From Halorubrum ezzemoulense DSM 17463 (GTDB lineage Archaea; Halobacteriota; Halobacteria; Halobacteriales; Haloferacaceae): a stretch of 64,000 nucleotides of DNA. The DNA is taken from assembly GCF_002114285.1 (NCBI RefSeq), contig NZ_NEDJ01000003.1, forward strand, positions 1-64,000. Reading direction: 5' to 3'. Shown here piece by piece: positions 7,593 through 15,657 of the stretch (its first letter is position 1; every line of letters starts with the position of its first letter). Under the pieces are notes generated by a model, which saw nothing but the letters and a program-made list of their open reading frames with translations, did no database searches and was not told the origin of the DNA. Made by a program: the position numbers and the translations under genes.

Positions 7593-8885
7593 GTGCGACT
7601 CGTTCAGGTCATGATTCCGGCGGGCAAGCGGGCCGCTGTCGTCCGCGCGCTCGACGACGAGGGGGTCGACTACGTCGTCACCGACGAGACGAGCGGCCGG
7701 GAGTACACCGCGGTCGCGACGTTCCCGCTGCCGACCGCCGCCGTCGAGCCGGTCCTCGACCGACTCCGGGAGGCGGGGATCGACGAGAGCACGTACACCG
7801 TGATCGTCGCGGCCGAAACGGTCATCTCGCGCCGGTTCGAGGCGCTCGAAGAAGAGTACGAGGCGGACGCCGAGCGGAGCGGCGACCGCATCTCGCGGGA
7901 GGAGCTCCAGGCGAAGGCGGACGACCTCGCCTCGGGGCTCGGCACGTACGTGCTGATGACCGTCATCTCGTCGGTGATCGCCACGGCGGGGCTGCTGCTC
8001 GACTCGCCCGCCACCGTGGTCGGCTCGATGGTGATCGCGCCGCTCATTGGGCCGGCGATGTCGGCGGCGATCGGCACCGTCGTCGACGACGAGGCGCTGT
8101 TCCGGCGGGGAGTGCGGATGCAGGTGATCGGCGTCGCGGTCGCAGTTATCGCGGCGACGGCGTTCGCGTTCGCGCTGCGCTCGCTCGCCTTGGTTCCGCC
8201 CGGGCTGGACCCGCTCGAACTCGCGGAGGTGTCGGAGCGACTCGCGCCGAACGTCCTCGTGTTGGTCGTCGCGGTCGGGGCCGGGATCGCGGGCATCGTC
8301 TCGCTGATGACCGGCGTCTCCGCGACGCTCGTCGGCGTGATGATCGCGGTGGCGCTCATCCCGCCCGCGGCCGCGGTCGGCATCGGAATCGCCTTCCGGA
8401 TCCCGCGGCTCGTGATCGGGGCGGGCGTCATCGTCGCGGTGAACGTCCTCTCGATCAACCTCTCGGCGCTCGTGATGCTATGGTACGAGGGGTACCGCCC
8501 GCAGCGGTGGTTCCGGGAGGACGAGGCACGCGCCGCGTTCCTCAAGCGCGCCGCCGTCCTCGCGGTCGCCATCGCGCTGCTGTCGGTGTTCCTCGGCGGC
8601 GTCACCTACGAGTCGTACGTCGCCTCGACCACCGAGGCCGACATCCGCGCCGCCGCGAGCGACGAGTTGACCGCGCTGGACGCGGAGTTCGAACTCCTCG
8701 ATCTGACCGTCGAGCGGACGGGAACCGTCCCGCCGCTCGAGACCGACCGGGTCGTGATCCGGGTCGGCACGCCCCCCGGCGGCACCGTCGAGGGGCTCGC
8801 GCCCGCGCTCGACGACCGGATCGAGTCGGTCGTCGGCGGCGAGGTGGAGGTCGAGGTCCGCTCGGTGACCGTCGAGCGCGCCTGA
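7593..8885 (+). CDS. DUF389 (TIGR00341) membrane protein
   Basis: A 430-residue protein. It has a cytosolic N-terminal alpha/beta domain (about 1-115, RLVQVMIPAGKR then a ferredoxin-like repeat), then six or so transmembrane helices (about 120-345). The typical DUF389 segment VVGSMVIAPLIGPAM is present, and so is MTGVSATLVGVMIAVALIPPAAA. A soluble C-terminal domain ends the protein. The role of DUF389 is not established; transport or stress-related functions have been suggested. The GTG start is favoured by the TATA palindrome at 7562-7569. A set of tandem repeats follows its stop codon, then the FNT-Usp gene on the same strand. Confidence 0.88.
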   Translation: MRLVQVMIPAGKRAAVVRALDDEGVDYVVTDETSGREYTAVATFPLPTAAVEPVLDRLREAGIDESTYTVIVAAETVISRRFEALEEEYEADAERSGDRISREELQAKADDLASGLGTYVLMTVISSVIATAGLLLDSPATVVGSMVIAPLIGPAMSAAIGTVVDDEALFRRGVRMQVIGVAVAVIAATAFAFALRSLALVPPGLDPLELAEVSERLAPNVLVLVVAVGAGIAGIVSLMTGVSATLVGVMIAVALIPPAAAVGIGIAFRIPRLVIGAGVIVAVNVLSINLSALVMLWYEGYRPQRWFREDEARAAFLKRAAVLAVAIALLSVFLGGVTYESYVASTTEADIRAAASDELTALDAEFELLDLTVERTGTVPPLETDRVVIRVGTPPGGTVEGLAPALDDRIESVVGGEVEVEVRSVTVERA

Positions 8886-8968
8886 GTCCGTCTCGTTCTC
8901 CCGACCGCCCTAAGTCCGTCTCGTTTCGCCCGACCGCCCCTGAACTCGTCTCGTTTCGCCCGTCGCTG
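8883..8968. repeat. Three imperfect tandem repeats of 28-30 bp
   Basis: Three copies lie head to tail: 8883-8910, 8911-8940 and 8941-8968. They share a core like AGTCCGTCTCGTTTCGCCCG. The first copy begins with the TGA stop of the DUF389 gene, the second begins TAA, and the third TGA. They fill most of the gap before the FNT promoter. No inverted repeat strong enough for a terminator is apparent. Function unknown. Confidence 0.7.
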
Positions 8969-9039
8969 CGGTCCGCCGGTTCGCGTCCGCGTGATCGGAA
9001 GAGCAAGGGCTTTTTATCGGGCCTCCGTGGGCTCGGCCA

Positions 9040-11124
9040 GTGACGGATCCCACGCAATCCGACGACGATTCCATGCGAGAGGTCGTCGAGCGGTCCCGGA
9101 GCGGCGCGCCCGCGGTCGGCGAGGCCGTCCGGGACCGGTTCTCCTCCGACGAGGTGTTCCAGCGGATCATCGCGGCCGCGGACGAGGAGGTGACCTCCGG
9201 GAGCCGCGAACTCTTCTTCAGCGGGCTCGCCGCCGGGCTGGCTATCACGATCACGTTCATGCTGTACGCGTCGCTGACCGCGGCGACCGACTCTCACCCG
9301 ATACTGAGCGTCCTCCTCTACCCGCTCGGGTTCATCTACATCATCATCGGCGGGTACCAGCTGTACACCGAGAACACCCTGCCGCCGGTGGCCCTGACCT
9401 TGGAGCGGCTCGCGAGCCTCCCCACGCTCCTCCGGCACTGGACGATCGTCCTCGCGGGCAACTTCGTCGGCGGCGGGATCGGCGCGGCCGTCCTCTCGTA
9501 CGGCGGCGTCTTCACGGGCGACACCGTCGACGCGGCGCGGTACATCTCCGAGGGGGGATTCGGCGTCCCGTTCGTGCCGCTGTTCTTCAAGGCCGCGATG
9601 GCGGGGCTCGTCGTCGCCGGCGTCGTCTGGGTCGGCTTCGCCTCCACCGACTCCGTCAGCCGGATGCTCGTCGTCTACCTCGCGTTCCTCGCGATCCCGC
9701 TCGGCGACCTGTTTCACGTGGTCGTCTCCTTCACCGAGGTGCTGTACCTGTTCTTCCAGCACGGCATCCCGCTGTACGGCGCGGAGATCAGCCTCTTCTC
9801 CGGGCTCGTCGGCTTCGTCCTCCCGGTCCTGCTCGGGAACACCATCGGCGGGGTCGTCCTCGTCACGCTCGTCAACTACTTCCAGACCAGCGAGGAGCGC
9901 CTCGAAGAGGCGCGCTTCGAGGGCGTGAGCCGCCGCCTCACGGTCCCCGAGTGGGTGTTCGGCCGCGCGGCCGGGCGCTCGTACGTCCCGATATTGGACG
10001 CCACCGAGGCGACGCTGTTCGCGGGCGAGGGGTACCGGGTCATGGTACCGATCACGAACCCCCGGACCGACGGCCCGATCGTCGACCTGGCGGCGCGGCT
10101 CGCGAGCGACCACGACGACGGCGTCGTCCACATCGTCCACGTCGTTCAGGCGCCCGAGCGCATGTCGCTGTCCACCGGGGACGCCGGGCGGCGCATCGCG
10201 GACGTCTCCGGCGAGGGGATGGCGAACCTCCGGTCGACCGCGGCCGACTACGACGTGGAGGTGTCGACCTCCACGGTCGTCTCGCACCGCTCGTTCGAGG
10301 AGGTGTTCAACATGGCGCGGCGGACCCGGCCGGACGCGGTGCTGATGGGGTGGGGCGACGACCAGCTCTGGAGCGCCGCCCGCGCCGAGCGGCCGATCGA
10401 CGAGCTCACCAACCAGCTTCCCTGCGACTTCCTCATCCTCAACGAGCGCGATCTCGACACCTCGCGGATCCTCATCCCCACCTCCGGCGGCCCCGACTCC
10501 GACCTCAGCGCGGAGGTGGCGAAGGTGCTCGCCGACGCCACCGGGGCCGAGGTGACGCTGCTTCACGTGGTGGACGGGCCCGGAAACAGGGGACGGGGCG
10601 AGGCGTTCCTCGCGAACTGGGCGGCGGAACACGACCTCGACGACGCGGAGCTCGTCGTCGACGACGGCGGCGACGTGGAGGACGGCATCTGTCGGGCGGC
10701 CGCCGGAAAGACGCTGGTCATCATCGGAGCCACGGAGAAGGGGCTGCTCTCGCGGCTCGTCTCCAACTCGCTCCACCTCGACGTCATCCACGAGGTTGAC
10801 GCCTCGGTGCTCCTCACAGAGCGGCCCAGCAGCCGGTCGCTGCGCGAGCGGCTGTTCGGCTCCGGCCGCCGCGCCGCAACCGTGACCGGCGGCGTCGAGC
10901 GCGAGTCGAACCGCTCCGAAGGGACGGACGTGCAGTCCGCCGCGGACCGCGGTGACGGCGGTATCGAGGGTACCAGCTCGCAGGGCGACGGCGACTCCGA
11001 CGACGCGGACGCGGGCGACTCCGGAGGCGCGAGCGACGACGCGTTCATCGCGGACCACGACGACGCGGACGAGGAGATCACCGAGGACGCGGCCGGCGAG
11101 CGCGACGGCGACGACGGGCGGTAA
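9040..11124 (+). CDS. Formate/nitrite-transporter channel fused to two universal-stress (Usp) domains
   Basis: A 694-residue fusion. Residues about 45-295 form an FNT-type channel with around six membrane helices (LFFSGLAAGLAITITF at the first; ILAGNFVGGGIGA-like and LLGNTIGGVVLVTLVNYF segments are characteristic). Residues about 325-460 and 465-605 resemble two Usp (UspA) domains; MVPITN and ILIPTSGGPDSD begin each one. An acidic, Asp/Gly-rich tail of roughly 85 residues follows. The N-terminus is cytosolic. The GTG start sits 23 bases after TTTTTAT (9011-9017), so the mRNA is probably leaderless. Substrate could be formate, nitrite, hydrosulfide or another small anion; the Usp pair suggests nucleotide-linked gating, which is inference. 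Confidence 0.88.
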   Translation: MTDPTQSDDDSMREVVERSRSGAPAVGEAVRDRFSSDEVFQRIIAAADEEVTSGSRELFFSGLAAGLAITITFMLYASLTAATDSHPILSVLLYPLGFIYIIIGGYQLYTENTLPPVALTLERLASLPTLLRHWTIVLAGNFVGGGIGAAVLSYGGVFTGDTVDAARYISEGGFGVPFVPLFFKAAMAGLVVAGVVWVGFASTDSVSRMLVVYLAFLAIPLGDLFHVVVSFTEVLYLFFQHGIPLYGAEISLFSGLVGFVLPVLLGNTIGGVVLVTLVNYFQTSEERLEEARFEGVSRRLTVPEWVFGRAAGRSYVPILDATEATLFAGEGYRVMVPITNPRTDGPIVDLAARLASDHDDGVVHIVHVVQAPERMSLSTGDAGRRIADVSGEGMANLRSTAADYDVEVSTSTVVSHRSFEEVFNMARRTRPDAVLMGWGDDQLWSAARAERPIDELTNQLPCDFLILNERDLDTSRILIPTSGGPDSDLSAEVAKVLADATGAEVTLLHVVDGPGNRGRGEAFLANWAAEHDLDDAELVVDDGGDVEDGICRAAAGKTLVIIGATEKGLLSRLVSNSLHLDVIHEVDASVLLTERPSSRSLRERLFGSGRRAATVTGGVERESNRSEGTDVQSAADRGDGGIEGTSSQGDGDSDDADAGDSGGASDDAFIADHDDADEEITEDAAGERDGDDGR

Positions 11125-11184
11125 CGAAAACGACTCTTTGCGTTATCTGCGGTTTATACGTGCTTTCGGACCGACTAAGCGCGT

Positions 11185-11928
11185 ATGAACAGGCGACTGA
11201 CAGCGATCGTTGGCATCGCGGCCCTCGTCGCGTTGGCCGGCTGTGCGGGGTTCGCGGGCACCGCGACCCCGACGGACGGCGACGAGGCGCAACTGGAACG
11301 GAACATCGAAGTGACGGCGACGGGCGAGGCGACCTCGGCGCCCGACCGCGCCACCCTCCGCGTCGCGGTCACCGCGACCGGGTCGGACGCCGCGGCCGTG
11401 CGCGACGAACTGGCCGCGGGCGAGGAGGATCTCCGGGCGGCGCTGACCGAGTGGGGCCTCAGCGACGACGCGATCCGGACGGAGCGGTACGACGTACAAG
11501 AGAGCTACGAGACCCGCGACGACCCGAACCGGACGCGGTACCAGGGCGTCCACCAGTACGCGATCGAACTCGACGACGTCGACGCGGTCGGCGAGGTGAT
11601 CGACGTCGCGATCGACGCCGGCGCGGACGAGGTCCAGCGGATCGAGTTCGGGCTGAGCGAGGAGACCGAGCGGGAGGTCCGCGAGGAGGCGATCACGCAG
11701 GCAATGTCGAACGCCGACGCCGACGCCGCCGCGCTCGCCGACGCGAGCGGGCTCGAGGTCTCGGGGGTCTACGAGGTGTCGACCGGGCGGTCGCAGTCGC
11801 GGCCGTACGTCGCCCAGACGTACGAGTCGGCCGCGGGCGGCGACGCCGGGGCCGCGACCGCCGTCGAGAGCGGCGACGTGAGCGTGAGCGTCTCGGTGAA
11901 CGTCGTGTACGAGGCGGCGCCGGCGTAG
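11185..11928 (+). CDS. SIMPL (DUF541) domain lipoprotein
   Basis: A 247-residue exported lipoprotein. The N-terminal signal ends in a lipobox, LAGC, with the lipidated Cys near residue 19. A Thr/Asp-rich spacer follows, then a SIMPL/DUF541 domain (IEVTATGEATSAPDRATL through VSVSVSVNVVYE). These domains are found in periplasmic or surface proteins of poorly known role. TTTATA at 11153-11158 gives a TATA box 27-32 bases before the ATG. A run of six T residues at 11943-11948, just after the stop, probably ends the transcript. The next gene converges from the other strand. Confidence 0.88.
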   Translation: MNRRLTAIVGIAALVALAGCAGFAGTATPTDGDEAQLERNIEVTATGEATSAPDRATLRVAVTATGSDAAAVRDELAAGEEDLRAALTEWGLSDDAIRTERYDVQESYETRDDPNRTRYQGVHQYAIELDDVDAVGEVIDVAIDAGADEVQRIEFGLSEETEREVREEAITQAMSNADADAAALADASGLEVSGVYEVSTGRSQSRPYVAQTYESAAGGDAGAATAVESGDVSVSVSVNVVYEAAPA

Positions 11929-11942
11929 CGCCGCGAGGAGCC

Positions 11943-11948
11943 TTTTTT
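11943..11948 (+). terminator. Oligo-T terminator after the SIMPL gene
   Basis: Six T residues lie 15 bases beyond the stop codon in an otherwise GC-rich gap. Oligo-T tracts suffice for termination in archaea. It is also positioned between two convergent genes. Confidence 0.5.
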
Positions 11949-11980
11949 CGCGGTTCCCGACCGTCGAGCGCGTCGACCGA

Positions 11981-12964
11981 CTACTCCCCGTCGCGGGTGG
12001 GGAGGTCGGGCTCGTAGCCGACCGCGTCGACGGCCATGTCGAGGACATCCTCGACGTTCTCGTCTTCCGTGACGCTCATCGTCGCGTCGACTGATTCCGC
12101 CTTGACGCCCTCGAAGCGGTCGTGTTTGTTCGCCACCGTGAGCAGCGGCACGGCCGCGCCGAACAGCTCGCGGGCCTCCTCGCGGAGTTCGAGCTGGACC
12201 TCGAGCGGGTAGCCGCAGTCGCCGGAGGGGTCGATGACGAAGATCACGGCGTCCGCGAGGTGTTCGAGGGCGCTCACCGCCTGCCGCTCGATGTCGTTGC
12301 GCTCGTCCGCCGGCCGGTCTAAGAGTCCGGGCGTGTCGACGATCTGGTAGCGGATGTGGTCGCGCTCGAAGTGGCCGATCTGGACGCCCTTCGTGGTGAA
12401 CGGGTACTCCGCGATCTGGTTCGACGCGCGGGTGACCCGGTTGACGAACGACGACTTGCCGACGTTCGGGTAGCCGGCGACGACGACGGCCGGCTCGTCC
12501 GGGTCCACGTCCGGCAGGACCTTCAGCTGGTCCCGGGAGTCGCCGATGTAGCGCAGGTCGTCTTCGATCTGGTCCATGATGTCCGCCATGCGGGCGAACG
12601 CCTGCTTCCGGTGTTTCCGCGCGGTGTCCACGTCGGAGTTCCGGACCTTCGTCGTGTACTCGTCGCGGAGGTCCTCGATCTGGCGGCTCGCCCACATCAC
12701 CTGCGAGAGCGCCTGGCGGAGGCGGTCGACGTCGACGAGTGCGTCCGCGAGCTCGTAGTAGAACGGGTCGACGTCGAAGCCGAAGTCGGGCCACGAGGTG
12801 ACGACGTTCTCCAAGTTGTCCGAGAGCACGTTGCCGGCGGTCCGTAGCATCGACTCCTGCGCCTCGTGGCCGCGCTTCGCGCGCCCGGCTCGCGCCGCCC
12901 GCGAGAACGCCTTGTCGACGAGCTCCTCGGAGCGCGGAGTCGTCGGGAGGCCCTCGAATATCAT
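11981..12964 (-). CDS. Nog1/Obg-type GTP-binding protein
   Basis: A 327-residue TRAFAC GTPase resembling eukaryotic Nog1, a factor for large ribosomal subunit assembly. A helical N-terminal domain (about 1-155; SDVDTARKHRKQAF) precedes the G domain. G1 GYPNVGKSS lies near 163-171, G3 is DTPGLL, and G4 is NKHD. The protein ends with an acidic tail and lacks the long C-terminal extensions of eukaryotic Nog1. ATG 12964 is preferred over the in-frame upstream start at 13090, because CTTATA on the reverse strand (12991-12996) lies about 30 bases upstream and the extension is arginine-rich, unlike haloarchaeal proteins. Confidence 0.9.
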   Translation of the reverse strand: MIFEGLPTTPRSEELVDKAFSRAARAGRAKRGHEAQESMLRTAGNVLSDNLENVVTSWPDFGFDVDPFYYELADALVDVDRLRQALSQVMWASRQIEDLRDEYTTKVRNSDVDTARKHRKQAFARMADIMDQIEDDLRYIGDSRDQLKVLPDVDPDEPAVVVAGYPNVGKSSFVNRVTRASNQIAEYPFTTKGVQIGHFERDHIRYQIVDTPGLLDRPADERNDIERQAVSALEHLADAVIFVIDPSGDCGYPLEVQLELREEARELFGAAVPLLTVANKHDRFEGVKAESVDATMSVTEDENVEDVLDMAVDAVGYEPDLPTRDGE

Positions 12965-13157
12965 GTTACCCCGGCTTCGCCGCCGACGCGTATAAGAGCG
13001 TCCGTTCGCGGACCGCCGCGACACGGCGGCACACGGGCGGACGCGGCGGGTGCCGCGGGGCCTGCCGAAGCCGCTCACCGTAAGCGGCAAGATCTATCGC
13101 TATCTATCACACGCATATTTCGAGCCATACTTATGCTTCAAAGGAATACAATCGGAC

Positions 13158-14615
13158 ATGGCACGCTCGTTCACCCCGACGGCGTACGACGACCTGGATC
13201 CAGACCGCCGCCCGAGTCTCGCGGCGGCGCTGGTCCCGGTCCTCGCCGTCGTGGCGTTCCTCGGAATCGGCTCGGCCGTCCTCGGCCTCGACCCGCACCC
13301 GCCGCTGTTGTGGAGCATCGCCTTCGTCGGCGCGTTCGGCCTGTGGCTCGGCTACGACTGGGACGCGCTGTTCGACGGGATCGCGAACGGCCTCGTCATG
13401 GGGCTCCAGGCGCTCCTCATCATCTTCACCATCTACGGGCTGATCGCGACGTGGGTCAGCGCCGGCACGATCCCCAGCATGATGTACTACGGCCTGGAGA
13501 TCTTGTCCCCGACGACGTTCCTCCCCGCGGCAGCGGTCCTCGCCGCGATCGTCGCGTTCGCCATCGGTTCCTCGTGGACCACCGTCGGGACGCTCGGCGT
13601 CGCCTTCGTGGGCATCGGCGCGGGGCTCGGCGTCCCCGCACCGATGACGGTCGGCGCGGTCCTCTCGGGCGCGTACGCCGGCGACAAGCAGTCGCCGCTC
13701 TCCGACACCACGAACCTCGCCGCCGGCGTCACCAACACCGACCTGTACGGGCACATCCGACGGATGCGGACCGGCACCGCGATCGCCTTCGGTCTCGCGG
13801 TCCTCGGCTTCGCCGCGCGCGGCCTCCGCACGAGCGGCGACATTCCCGCCGGCGAGATCGCGGCGATCCAGGGCGGTCTCACCGAGACGTACGCGGTCAC
13901 CGCCGTCGCCTTCGTCCCGCTCGTCGTCACCTTCGGGCTGGCGCTGCGGGGGTACGCCGCGCTGCCGACACTCGTCGCGGGCGTGTTCGCCGGCGCGCTC
14001 ACGACGATCCTCCTCCAAGGGACCGGATTCGTCGCCGCCTGGGAGATATTCATGTACGGGACCTCGCCGGAGTCGGCCTCTACGACCGTGAACGAACTCC
14101 TCGCGACCGGGGGACTCACCGGCTCCGCGTGGACGATCACGGTCGTCGTCGCCGCGCTGTCACTCGGCGGCATCTTGGAGCGCACCGGCGTCCTCGCGGT
14201 GATCGCCCACGCGTTCACCTCGTCCGTGCGGAGTCCGGGCGCGCTCGTCGCCGGAACTGGTGTCTCCGCGATCTTCATCAACGCCCTCACGGCCCAACAG
14301 TACATGAGCATCGTCCTGCCGGGCGTCACGCTCCGGAACACCTACGACGAACTCGGCCTCGACACCGACCAGCTCTCGCGCGCGGTCGAAGCGGCCGGGA
14401 CGCCGACCGGCGCCCTGATGCCGTGGCACGCGGGCGCCGTCTTCATGGCGAGCGCCACGGGCGTCCCGACCATCGAGTACGCGCCGTACTACCTGTTCGC
14501 GTTCCTCTCGCCGTTTGTGCTGTTCGTTATGGCCGGGACCGGCCTCACGATCGACGCGGATCCGACCTCGGCCGACGCCGACCCGGCGGAGACCGCCGCC
14601 CCCGGCGACGACTGA
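13158..14615 (+). CDS. NhaC-type Na+/H+ antiporter family transporter
   Basis: A 485-residue integral membrane protein with about 11-12 helices. Segments such as AIGSSWTTVGTLGVAFVGIG, SGAYAGDKQSPLSDTTNLA and NALTAQQYMSIVLPG are characteristic of the NhaC/ion transporter superfamily. It would exchange Na+ for H+ across the cytoplasmic membrane. Some members instead carry small organic acids or amino acids, so the substrate is not certain. ATG 13158 (MARSFTPTAYDD) is 26-31 bases after ACTTAT near 13128-13133. The open frame upstream has no haloarchaeal amino-acid bias. The C-terminus is acidic. Confidence 0.88.
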   Translation: MARSFTPTAYDDLDPDRRPSLAAALVPVLAVVAFLGIGSAVLGLDPHPPLLWSIAFVGAFGLWLGYDWDALFDGIANGLVMGLQALLIIFTIYGLIATWVSAGTIPSMMYYGLEILSPTTFLPAAAVLAAIVAFAIGSSWTTVGTLGVAFVGIGAGLGVPAPMTVGAVLSGAYAGDKQSPLSDTTNLAAGVTNTDLYGHIRRMRTGTAIAFGLAVLGFAARGLRTSGDIPAGEIAAIQGGLTETYAVTAVAFVPLVVTFGLALRGYAALPTLVAGVFAGALTTILLQGTGFVAAWEIFMYGTSPESASTTVNELLATGGLTGSAWTITVVVAALSLGGILERTGVLAVIAHAFTSSVRSPGALVAGTGVSAIFINALTAQQYMSIVLPGVTLRNTYDELGLDTDQLSRAVEAAGTPTGALMPWHAGAVFMASATGVPTIEYAPYYLFAFLSPFVLFVMAGTGLTIDADPTSADADPAETAAPGDD

Positions 14616-14682
14616 GTCCCGGGATCGTCCGGTCGCCCCCGGGTTCGACACGTTTACGCGCCCGCCGGGCCGTTCGTCTCAC

Positions 14683-15183
14683 ATGAGTCTGGAGGTCGCC
14701 GTCGCCGCCCCGTTCAAGGCTCGGGCACAGGACCGGCTCGGGCAGGGGGAGTTCGTCGTCGCGCTGTCGCTGGAGCGCGAGTGGTTCTCGCCCGACCAGG
14801 CGAAGCGGCTCGTCGACGTCGCGCTCGGCCGCGGCCTGCTGGCGTCCGAGGACGGCGATCTGGTCCCGCAGTTCGACCCGGCCGAGGTGACCGTCCCGGA
14901 GGGGTTCACCCCGGACGAGTCGGTCCTCCGCGAGCAGTCCACCTTCGAGAGCGCGCTCGACGCCGTCGTCGCCGCGGGCGTCGAGAAGCAGCGCGCCGTC
15001 GCCGCGATCAACGAGCGTCAGCGGGCGCTGGCGGTCACCATCGAGGCCGCCGCGGTCCTCTACGCCCGCGAGCAGGGCGTCGCGGTCGACCGCCTCGCGG
15101 TCGACGTGCGCGAGGAGCTCGCCGCCGAGGCGGGCGACGCGGGAGGCGATCCGACCGACGCCGACGACTCGGGGGCGGCGTGA
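14683..15183 (+). CDS. DUF2240 family protein
   Basis: A 166-residue protein recognised as DUF2240 from its N-terminal MSLEVAVAAPFKAR and the motif SLEREWFSPDQAKRLVDVALGRGLL. This looks like a winged-helix-like domain followed by a helical region and an acidic tail. Function is unknown. A TATA-like GTTTACGCG (14652-14660) lies about 25-30 bases before ATG 14683. Its stop is followed after one base by the ATG of the next gene (TGAGATG), so the pair is translationally coupled. Confidence 0.8.
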   Translation: MSLEVAVAAPFKARAQDRLGQGEFVVALSLEREWFSPDQAKRLVDVALGRGLLASEDGDLVPQFDPAEVTVPEGFTPDESVLREQSTFESALDAVVAAGVEKQRAVAAINERQRALAVTIEAAAVLYAREQGVAVDRLAVDVREELAAEAGDAGGDPTDADDSGAA

Positions 15184-15184
15184 G

Positions 15185-15613
15185 ATGGTGACGGACCGAC
15201 TCGCGGACGGCGTCCGGATCGCTCAGCTCCTCGCCTCCGAGGTGACGGGGAACGAGAGCAGGCTCCGCGGGCTGACCGTCGCCGACGCCGACCCCGATGT
15301 CGAGCCGACTGCCGACGGCGCGCTGGCGTACCGGATCGTCCGCGAGCGCGACGGCTCGCCAGACGGGGACGCGTCCGCGGAGACCGACCCCGACCCGACC
15401 CTCGCCAAAGTGTACGTCCAGCCGGACCGCGCGCGGATCGAAGCGGTCGCGGCCCCGGACGCGGTCGCGGACGCGGCGAGGGAGGTCGACCTCCGCGTCC
15501 GGCCGAAGGCGGTCCGCCCGCCCCGGACGCTTGTGTTCGTGGAGGACGGCGCGAGAGTGAAGCGCGCGCTGGCGGTCCTCGAAGCTGTTCGGAGCGAGTC
15601 GAACGATAGATAG
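15185..15613 (+). CDS. Conserved-looking hypothetical protein coupled to DUF2240
   Basis: A 142-residue acidic soluble protein with no membrane segment or signal peptide. The N-terminal helix DGVRIAQLLASEVTG is followed by alternating strands and an internal low-complexity acidic insert (about 57-70). The C-terminus (RPPRTLVFVEDGARVKRALAVLEAV) looks like an alpha/beta ending. I do not recognise a family. It starts one base after the DUF2240 stop, so the two products may act together. Confidence 0.7.
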   Translation: MVTDRLADGVRIAQLLASEVTGNESRLRGLTVADADPDVEPTADGALAYRIVRERDGSPDGDASAETDPDPTLAKVYVQPDRARIEAVAAPDAVADAAREVDLRVRPKAVRPPRTLVFVEDGARVKRALAVLEAVRSESNDR

Positions 15614-15657
15614 CCGGACAGCGCCGAACCGCGGAAAAACGTCTCGTCGCCGCGCGT

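Noticed and set aside
8993-9004. GATCGGAAGAGC, identical to 12 bases of a common sequencing adapter
   Set aside because: The match stops after 12 bases, flanks are haloarchaeal in composition, and it sits between a normal gene and a good promoter; coincidence is the simplest reading.
12965-13090. N-terminal extension of the Nog1-like protein from the in-frame start at 13090
   Set aside because: The extension is arginine-rich, unlike haloarchaeal proteins, and the TATA box at 12991-12996 would lie within it. ATG 12964 is the better start.
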